DNA of 35,428 bases from CALKCV01 sp964619285. GTDB taxonomy: Bacteria; Cyanobacteriota; Cyanobacteriia; Cyanobacteriales; Microcoleaceae. Positions 30,352 through 35,428 of the stretch are shown one piece after another. The stretch is from positions 1-35,428 of the forward strand of contig CAZUCT010000031.1 in the NCBI GenBank assembly GCA_964619285.1, given 5' to 3'. The stretch's first letter is position 1. Each line of letters opens with the position of its first letter. The notes beneath the pieces were generated by a model. That model was given only the letters and a program-made list of their open reading frames with translations, was not told where the DNA came from and searched no databases. A program made the position numbers and the translations under genes.

Positions 30352-32363
30352 TCGGCATAGATTTAGGTACAACCAACTCAGTAGTAGCTGTCATGGAAGG
30401 CGGCAAACCAGTAGTCATCGCCAACTCCGAAGGAATGCGGACCACCCCTTCAGTAGTGGCCTTTACCAAAGACGGAGAACGGATCGTCGGGCAAATGGCC
30501 AGACGGCAAACCGTAATGAACCCCCAAAACACCTTCTACGGCATCAAACGGTACATCGGACGCAAATACAGCGAACTCTCCCCGGAGTCGAAACGAGTAC
30601 CCTACACCATCCGACGAGACGAATACGGCAACATCAAAGTGAAATGTCCCCGCCTCAAACGGGACTTCGCCCCAGAAGAACTCTCGGCAATGGTTCTGCG
30701 CAAACTGGCAGAGGAGGCAAGTCGCTATCTGGGAGAAGAAGTGACCGGGGCCGTGATTGCCGTTCCGGCCTACTTCAACGACTCCCAACGACAGGCAACT
30801 CGGGATGCGGGACAAATTGCGGGTTTGGAAGTAAAACGCATTCTCAACGAACCTACGGCGGCCTCCTTAGCTTACGGTTTGGAAAAGGCGGAAAATCAAA
30901 CTATTCTGGTGTTCGACCTGGGAGGGGGCACTTTCGATGTCTCGGTTTTGGAAGTGGGAGACGGGGTTTTTGAGGTGAAAGCTACCAGCGGCGATACTCA
31001 ACTGGGAGGTAACGACTTCGACCAAAGAATAGTCGATTACTTGGCCGAACAATTTCTGGTAGCTGAAGGGGTTGACTTGAGGCGCGATCGCCAATCTCTC
31101 CAAAGACTTACCGACGCTGCAGAAAAAGCTAAAATCGAACTCTCGGGAGTGGGCGTTACCGATATAAACTTACCTTTTATTTATGCCACTGACGAAGGGC
31201 CCCTACACCTAGAAACTAAACTAACTCGCGCCCAGTTTGAAGACCTCTGCGCGGATCTGGTTCCCCGGATCCGCCGCCCCCTGAAACTCGCCCTCAAAGA
31301 TGCGGGCCTGAGTCCCGCCCGCATCGATGAGGTGGTCTTGGTGGGAGGTTCGACTCGCATACCTTTTATTCAAGACCTGGTTCGCAACCTCATCGGCAGG
31401 GAACCAAATCAAAATGTTAACCCCGATGAAGTGGTGGCGGTTGGGGCCGCCGTTCAAGCGGGAATTTTGGGGGGCGACTTGCGAGATGTCTTGTTATTGG
31501 ATGTGACTCCTCTCTCTTTTGGCATCGAGACTATTGGTGGGGTGATGAAAAAACTCATTCCTCGCAATACGACGATTCCGGTTCGACGTTCGGATATTTT
31601 CTCCACTTCGGAAAACAATCAGACTTTGGTGGAACTTCACATTCTCCAGGGGGAACGGGAATTGGCGGCGGATAATAAGTCTTTGGGCCGGTTTAAGTTG
31701 ACGGGCATTCCGCCGGCACCTCGGGGCGTTCCACAAGTTCAGGTTTCTTTTGATATCGATGCTAACGGTATTTTGCAGGTGACGGCTATGGATAAAACTA
31801 CGGCCCGGGCCCAGAGCATTACGATTCAAGGGGCATCGACTTTGAGTCAACAGGAAATTACAAGGATGATTCAAGATGCGGAACAGTTCGCCGAAGAGGA
31901 TCGCCTCCAGCGGGAACGGGTGGAAAAACGCAACCGGGCTCAGTCTTTGGCCTATCAAGCGGAACGACAGTTGCGGGAGGTTGCCCTCGATTATGGGATG
32001 CAGTTTGCTCAAAGGAGTCGCCAGAGGATCGAAATGTTGATTCGGGAGCTGCGCGATAGTCTGGAACGAGATGACGAACGGGGTATAGATTTGATAGGGG
32101 CGGATTTGCAGGATGCTCTTTACGATCTCAATCGGGAAGTGAGATTGTTTGCTAAGGATGAGGATGAGGATGATTTCTTTGGGGCGGTACGTCGCACTTT
32201 TACTGGGGAGGATGCTAGGGGTGGCGATCGCTACGATCGCTACGATTACGAACCCCGCACTTACAGTCGCCCTGCCCCAGAACGGGCGAGCTCTAACCGT
32301 GGCAATCGCTCTTATCCAGGTTATCAAAATGATGATTGGGATGATGATGATGATTGGTTGTAA
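30339..32363 (+). CDS. dnaK: Hsp70 chaperone DnaK (not the DnaK2 housekeeping type)
   Basis: A 674-residue Hsp70 that binds and releases unfolded segments in an ATP cycle. The nucleotide-binding domain starts MGKVVGIDLGTTNSVVAVME and contains ILVFDLGGGTFDVSVLEVG and VVLVGGSTRIPFIQDLV. The substrate domain contains LLLDVTPLSFGIETIGGV. The helical lid is followed by a long acidic, R/D/Y-rich tail ending DDWDDDDDWL instead of the EEVD-like end of DnaK2. This tail and the DnaJ gene downstream point to a DnaK1/DnaK3-type paralogue (inference). The frame is open 41 codons upstream through the GC-rich repeat, but the family N-terminus fixes the ATG at 30339. Confidence 0.96.
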   Translation: MGKVVGIDLGTTNSVVAVMEGGKPVVIANSEGMRTTPSVVAFTKDGERIVGQMARRQTVMNPQNTFYGIKRYIGRKYSELSPESKRVPYTIRRDEYGNIKVKCPRLKRDFAPEELSAMVLRKLAEEASRYLGEEVTGAVIAVPAYFNDSQRQATRDAGQIAGLEVKRILNEPTAASLAYGLEKAENQTILVFDLGGGTFDVSVLEVGDGVFEVKATSGDTQLGGNDFDQRIVDYLAEQFLVAEGVDLRRDRQSLQRLTDAAEKAKIELSGVGVTDINLPFIYATDEGPLHLETKLTRAQFEDLCADLVPRIRRPLKLALKDAGLSPARIDEVVLVGGSTRIPFIQDLVRNLIGREPNQNVNPDEVVAVGAAVQAGILGGDLRDVLLLDVTPLSFGIETIGGVMKKLIPRNTTIPVRRSDIFSTSENNQTLVELHILQGERELAADNKSLGRFKLTGIPPAPRGVPQVQVSFDIDANGILQVTAMDKTTARAQSITIQGASTLSQQEITRMIQDAEQFAEEDRLQRERVEKRNRAQSLAYQAERQLREVALDYGMQFAQRSRQRIEMLIRELRDSLERDDERGIDLIGADLQDALYDLNREVRLFAKDEDEDDFFGAVRRTFTGEDARGGDRYDRYDYEPRTYSRPAPERASSNRGNRSYPGYQNDDWDDDDDWL

Positions 32364-32505
32364 GCTAATTGTTAATTGTTAATTGTTAATTGTTAATTGC
32401 TAATTGTCAATTGCTAATTGTTAATTGTTAATCCTAACCATTAGCGATTAGCGATTAGCGATTAGCTATTAGCGATTAGCTATTAGCTATTCGAGTTAAT
32501 TTATA
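32364..32505. repeat. Two adjacent heptanucleotide tandem repeat arrays
   Basis: The dnaK-dnaJ gap is almost filled by heptamers. First come roughly nine ttaattg-type units (about 32365-32432, with tcaattg and gctaatt variants), then about seven attagcg / attagct units (about 32440-32491). These correspond to the short tandemly repeated repetitive sequences known from cyanobacteria. They separate two genes that would be expected to be co-transcribed. Confidence 0.85.
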
Positions 32506-32515
32506 ATTTTCAGCC

Positions 32516-33538
32516 ATGCAAAATTTTCGTAATTATTACCAGATTTTAGAAATTTCTAAGGATTCGACGGTAGAGGAAATTAAGAAATCTTACCGCAGGT
32601 TGGCGCGACAGTTCCACCCGGATGTTAATCCGGGAAATAAGGAGGCTGAGGAAAAGTTTAAGGATATTAATGAAGCTTACGATATCCTCTCGGATCCGGA
32701 GAAGCGATCGCAATATGACAAGTTTATTAATTACTGGAGACCTAAAGGTTTTGCTGCTAAGGTTGGCATGAAAATGCCGGATTTTAAAAATTGGGATACT
32801 CGCAAAAATCGCAGTAATAACCCTCGTCGCCCTCCCCAAGAAGAAGAAGACCTCGATGTTACCGAGTTTGCTGATTTTAATCGGTTTGTCGACCAATTGT
32901 TGGGTCGCCGCAAGGAGGTTAGAACTGTTTCTTATCCTCCTCCCTCGGCAGCGACAGCTTCTCCTAGTTCTTATGGTGCTTCTGGTACTAGAAAAAGAAC
33001 TTATACTGTTCCTCAGAGAGAACAAATAAGGGATATTGAGGCGCGGTTGACGGTTCCTTTAGAAAGAGCTTACGAGGGAGGGGCAGAACGAATTAGGCTA
33101 GAAGACGGCAGGTCTATTGAGGTAAATATGCCTGCGGCGATGATTAGCGGGCAAAAAATTCGTTTGAGAAATCAGGGTATTGGTGGGGGGGATTTGTTCT
33201 TAAAAATTACTGTGGCAGAACATCCTTTTTTTAAGTTGCAAAGGTACGATATTTTTTGCGAGTTACCTATTACTCCCACCGAGGCGATTTTGGGGGGAGA
33301 TGTCGAAGTTCCAACTCTCGATGGTTGGGTGAAAATGAAGTTGCCTCCAGGTGTTGTCTCGGGTAAGGTTTTACGACTTGCTAATAAGGGGTATCCCGAC
33401 GGTAGGGGAGAAAGGGGAGATCAGTTGGTGGAAATTAAGATTATGTTTCCTCCAAGTTTGACGGATGAGGAACGAGAATTATATGAAAAGTTGCGCGAAG
33501 TGGAGAAGTTTAAACCCCGTCGAGATTTGCCTGTTTAG
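32516..33538 (+). CDS. dnaJ: DnaJ-type co-chaperone without zinc finger
   Basis: A 340-residue J protein. The J domain is at residues 5-70 with the HPD motif at 34-36 (RQFHPDVNPG). A charged linker of about 100 residues replaces the G/F region, and residues 165-330 are the two-part DnaJ C-terminal substrate-binding domain (LEDGRSIEVNMPAAMISGQK, LRNQGIGGGDLFLKI, PTLDGWVKMKLPPGVVSGKV). The four CxxCxGxG zinc motifs are absent, as in type B / CbpA-like proteins. It would stimulate the ATPase of the adjacent DnaK. A hairpin follows 10 bp after the stop. Confidence 0.95.
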   Translation: MQNFRNYYQILEISKDSTVEEIKKSYRRLARQFHPDVNPGNKEAEEKFKDINEAYDILSDPEKRSQYDKFINYWRPKGFAAKVGMKMPDFKNWDTRKNRSNNPRRPPQEEEDLDVTEFADFNRFVDQLLGRRKEVRTVSYPPPSAATASPSSYGASGTRKRTYTVPQREQIRDIEARLTVPLERAYEGGAERIRLEDGRSIEVNMPAAMISGQKIRLRNQGIGGGDLFLKITVAEHPFFKLQRYDIFCELPITPTEAILGGDVEVPTLDGWVKMKLPPGVVSGKVLRLANKGYPDGRGERGDQLVEIKIMFPPSLTDEERELYEKLREVEKFKPRRDLPV

Positions 33539-33548
33539 ATAGGAATTT

Positions 33549-33581
33549 AGAAACCCGGTTTTTTGAAAAAACCGGGTTTCT
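33549..33581. repeat. agaaacccgg hairpin repeat, likely terminator of dnaJ
   Basis: A perfect 16-bp stem with one central base. Same element as at 24135 and 2039. It lies 10 bp after the dnaJ stop, so it probably ends the dnaK-dnaJ transcript. Confidence 0.8.
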
Positions 33582-33882
33582 GAGTTATCGAAATTTAACC
33601 GGCAATTAACAGTTAACAATTAACAATTGGGTTTTTGCTGGGTGAAAAATGTTAGTTAGCAGCGGATGTTGTAGCGGATGTAGCGGATGGGCGATCGGTG
33701 GGTGAAATGGGTTGATTGGTTTTGTGAAAATACTGTAGGGGCCATAGCATTCGGGGGATAAGTCAGTTAAAAAATCGTTAATTTTTGTGCCCGAATGCTT
33801 TGCCCCAAACCCACGTTTAACCCCCAGGTTTGTTATCTATTTTTAATGGTTTACAATAAGGAAAAAATCCAACCTTTAACTA
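33582..33882. other. Spacer between dnaJ and the Rpn-type gene
   Basis: About 300 bp. It holds remnants of ttaacaa heptamers (33603-33628), agcggatg short repeats (33660-33690) and a full copy of the ggggcaaagc hairpin element (33733-33842). No gene seen. Confidence 0.6.
33733..33842. repeat. ggggcaaagc hairpin element, copy 1 (full length)
   Basis: Starts ctgtaggggc and has complementary arms gcattcggg (33747-33755) and cccgaatgc (33790-33798) around an A/T-rich loop. After the hairpin a conserved tail reads ccacgtttaacccccaggtt up to about 33842. It ends some 40 bp before the Rpn-type gene. Confidence 0.85.
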
Positions 33883-34692
33883 ATGAAAACAGACCACATC
33901 TTTTATCGCATTCTTAAAGAATTACCCGATACTTTCTTTGACTTGTGGGGGGAGTCGCCAGACAGAGCTAACGATTACCGTTTTGATGCGGTAGAATTAA
34001 AGCAGACTGCTTTTAGAATAGATGGGGTGTTTTTGCCTTTGGATGAGGAAAACCCAGTTTATTTTGCGGAGGTCCAATTCCAAAAAGACGCGAAAATCTA
34101 TTTGCGTTTGTTCTCTGAGATTTTTACTTATCTCAGGGAAAGCGAAAACGAAATGCGGTGGCGTGCTATGGTTCTTTTTAAAAGTCGTAGTATCGAACCT
34201 ACTGCCAAACAGAGAGAATCAGTTCAACCCCTGTTAGATTCTCCTCTGGTAAAGGTTATCTATTTAAACGAACTAACAGTTAATGAAAATAGTTCGTTGG
34301 GGGTGCAAATTATGGGGTTGGTTGTTGCTAAGAAAAGGCAGTTTTTAGAAACAGCAACCGAGTTAATAGGTCGCGTCAAAAAACAGTTTACCCACGAACC
34401 TACTCGTTTGGAGTTGTTGAATTTGTTGGAGGCTATTGTTATAGCAAAATTACCCAAGTTAAGTCGTCAGGAGTTGGAAATTATGTTTGGAGTTGAAGAT
34501 TTGAGAAATACTCGTTTTGCACAAGAGTTGATTGAGGAAGGAAAAGTTGAAGGGAAGATTGAAGGAAAACTTGAAGCTAAATTGGAGACAATTCCTCAAT
34601 TATTAAAGGAAGGGTTTTCTCAAGAAAAAATAGCTGCAATTCTTCAATTAGACCTGCAAAAAGTTCGAGAATACATTAATAATATGAACTGA
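33883..34692 (+). CDS. Rpn-type (DUF2887) putative PD-(D/E)XK nuclease
   Basis: A 269-residue protein of the DUF2887 / Rpn family. The N-terminal part (MKTDHIFYRILKELPDTFFD, then VELKQTAFRIDGVF and PVYFAEVQFQ) carries the predicted nuclease residues D47, E63 and Q65 of the D...ExQ type. The C-terminal 100 residues are helical, with a KLPKLSRQELEIMFG segment, a charged EGK/EAK repeat linker (219-235) and a terminal helix pair (QEKIAAILQLDLQKVREYIN). Rpn proteins are thought to nick DNA and promote recombination (family knowledge). Two truncated copies of its C-terminal part follow. Confidence 0.9.
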   Translation: MKTDHIFYRILKELPDTFFDLWGESPDRANDYRFDAVELKQTAFRIDGVFLPLDEENPVYFAEVQFQKDAKIYLRLFSEIFTYLRESENEMRWRAMVLFKSRSIEPTAKQRESVQPLLDSPLVKVIYLNELTVNENSSLGVQIMGLVVAKKRQFLETATELIGRVKKQFTHEPTRLELLNLLEAIVIAKLPKLSRQELEIMFGVEDLRNTRFAQELIEEGKVEGKIEGKLEAKLETIPQLLKEGFSQEKIAAILQLDLQKVREYINNMN

Positions 34693-34712
34693 GAAAACAC
34701 CTTTTTTCAAGT

Positions 34713-34759
34713 CTGTAGGGGCAACAGCATTCGGGCGATAAGTCAGTTAAAAAATCGTT
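34713..34759. repeat. ggggcaaagc hairpin element, copy 2 (left half only)
   Basis: Starts ctgtaggggc and runs to aaaaaatcgtt, where it is joined directly to cctactcgtttgg, an internal sequence of the Rpn-type gene. The right arm is missing. Confidence 0.85.
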
Positions 34760-35017
34760 CCTACTCGTTTGGAGTTGTTGAATTTGTTGGAGGCGATCGT
34801 CTTAGCAAAATTACCAAAGTTAAGTCGTCAGGAGTTAGAAATTATGTTTGGAGTTGAAGATTTAAGAAATACTCGTTTTGCGCAAGAATTGATGACTGAA
34901 GCTAAATTGGAGACAATTCCTGAATTATTAAAGGAAGGGTTGTCTCAAGAAAAAATAGCTGCAATTCTTAAGTTAAAGCTACAACAAGTTCGAGAATACA
35001 TTAATAATATGAACTGA
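34760..35017 (+). pseudogene. 5'-truncated copy of the Rpn-type gene, fragment 1
   Basis: An in-frame copy of the last third of the upstream gene, starting at the codon for P173 (PTRLELLNLLEAIVLAKLPK) and ending with the same VREYINNMN and stop. The charged linker is shorter: 12-13 residues are lacking around MTEAKLETIPELL. Only a TTG at 34769 could act as a start, with no ribosome binding site. The nuclease residues are absent, so this is most likely a pseudogene or a tail cassette. Confidence 0.85.
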
Positions 35018-35024
35018 GAAAGCA

Positions 35025-35063
35025 ATCAGAAACCGGGTTTTTTCAAAAAACCGGGTTTCTGAT
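35025..35063. repeat. agaaacccgg hairpin repeat followed by T-run
   Basis: A 19-bp stem with one mismatch and one central base, extended at both ends (atcag / ctgat), followed by tttttt. It is placed directly after Rpn fragment 1 and could work as a terminator. Confidence 0.8.
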
Positions 35064-35073
35064 TTTTTCAAGT

Positions 35074-35181
35074 CTGTAGGGGCAAAGCATTCGGGCGGTA
35101 AGTTAGTTTAAAAATCGTTAATTTTTGTGTCCGAATGCTTTGCCCCCGCCCCACGTTTAACCCCCAGGTTTGTTACCTATT
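35074..35181. repeat. ggggcaaagc hairpin element, copy 3 (full length)
   Basis: Perfect 16-bp arms (ggggcaaagcattcgg at 35079-35094 and its complement at 35131-35146), with the same internal ttaaaaatcgtta loop and the same tail ending aggtttgttacctatt as copy 1. It is joined at ctatt to a second Rpn gene fragment. Confidence 0.9.
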
Positions 35182-35428
35182 GTCTTAGCAAAATTACCAA
35201 AATTCAATCATTAGGAGTTATGAATGATTTTCGGAAAAGAAGAGTTTAGAAAAACTCGTTTTGGGCAAGAGTTGATTGCGGAAGCTAAAATGGAAGCTAA
35301 AATGGAGGCAAAACGTGAAGGAAAACTTGAAGCTAAATTGGAGACAATTCCTCAATTATTAAAGGAAGGGTTTTCTCAAGAAAAAATAGCTGCAATTCTT
35401 AAGTTAAAGCTACAACAAGTTCGAGAAT
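35179..35428 (+). pseudogene. 5'-truncated copy of the Rpn-type gene, fragment 2 (runs off the window)
   Basis: Begins with IVLAKLPK as in the parent gene, is then broken by in-frame TAG and TGA, and recovers as MIFGKEEFRKTRFGQELIAE from an ATG at 35224 that follows the TGA. The charged linker is different again (AKMEAKMEAKREGKLEAKLE), then matches the parent to the window edge. It is either a decayed fragment or, from 35224, a short tail-only ORF with a possible taggag ribosome binding site about 9 bp upstream. Partial because the window ends. Confidence 0.8.

Noticed and set aside
31494..32327. 277-codon minus-strand ORF opposite dnaK
   Set aside because: A codon-usage shadow of dnaK with no domain of its own; dnaK is unambiguous.

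Overview
The window is a piece of a filamentous, probably non-heterocystous (Oscillatoriales-like) cyanobacterial chromosome. The evidence is the dense scatter of the HIP1 octamer gcgatcgc, the adjacent crtP-crtB carotenoid genes, a Ycf51-family membrane protein, an RRM-type RNA-binding protein with an extended leader, a DnaK with an acidic tail next to a DnaJ, and many cyanobacterial short repeats. The genus assignment is inference.

Region by region. Positions 234-1763 hold an M32 carboxypeptidase, followed by a 28-bp tandem repeat array ending in a perfect hairpin. Positions 2257-11337 look like an accessory, defence-like island. It contains two tiny ORFs, a two-gene NTPase/TPR pair (5392 down to 2901), a stand-alone RecF/OLD-like AAA ATPase (5938-7224), a Z1-type superfamily II helicase (7374-9707) overlapping an unrecognised 157-aa gene (9700-10173), and a TPR-repeat gene 24 bp upstream. 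No methyltransferase, MORC/Hsp90-like ATPase or recognisable nuclease accompanies the Z1 gene here, so this is the best candidate for an undescribed system. Positions 11428-16361 hold Ycf51, then a three-gene signalling cluster: a MASE1-PAS-PAS histidine kinase, a stand-alone receiver, and a receiver-adenylate cyclase. Positions 16527-20109 hold a likely cysS / AI-2E-type permease / RNA m5C methyltransferase operon. At 20352-22694 is an M48-family membrane protein that has lost two of its zinc-site residues. After an 890-bp repeat-rich spacer comes the RNA-binding protein gene (23588), then crtB and crtP on the minus strand.

The right part is rich in selfish or nuclease-related families and repeats. 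Three tandem Uma2 (DUF820) paralogues are present, one of which is a visible mosaic of the other two, plus a fourth, divergent Uma2. These are followed by a frameshifted xisI, a remnant of an XRE-type helix-turn-helix gene and a GC-rich palindromic repeat. Next come dnaK and dnaJ, separated by heptanucleotide tandem repeats. The window ends in an Rpn/DUF2887-type nuclease gene followed by two 5'-truncated copies of its C-terminal part, each joined to a copy of a 70-110-bp hairpin repeat.

Functionally the housekeeping genes (carotenoid synthesis, translation, chaperones, signalling) are conventional. The unusual material is the Z1/NTPase/TPR island, the inactive-looking M48 protein, and the signs of repeat-associated recombination among the Uma2 and Rpn genes. 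No rRNA, tRNA, CRISPR array or intact insertion sequence was recognised.
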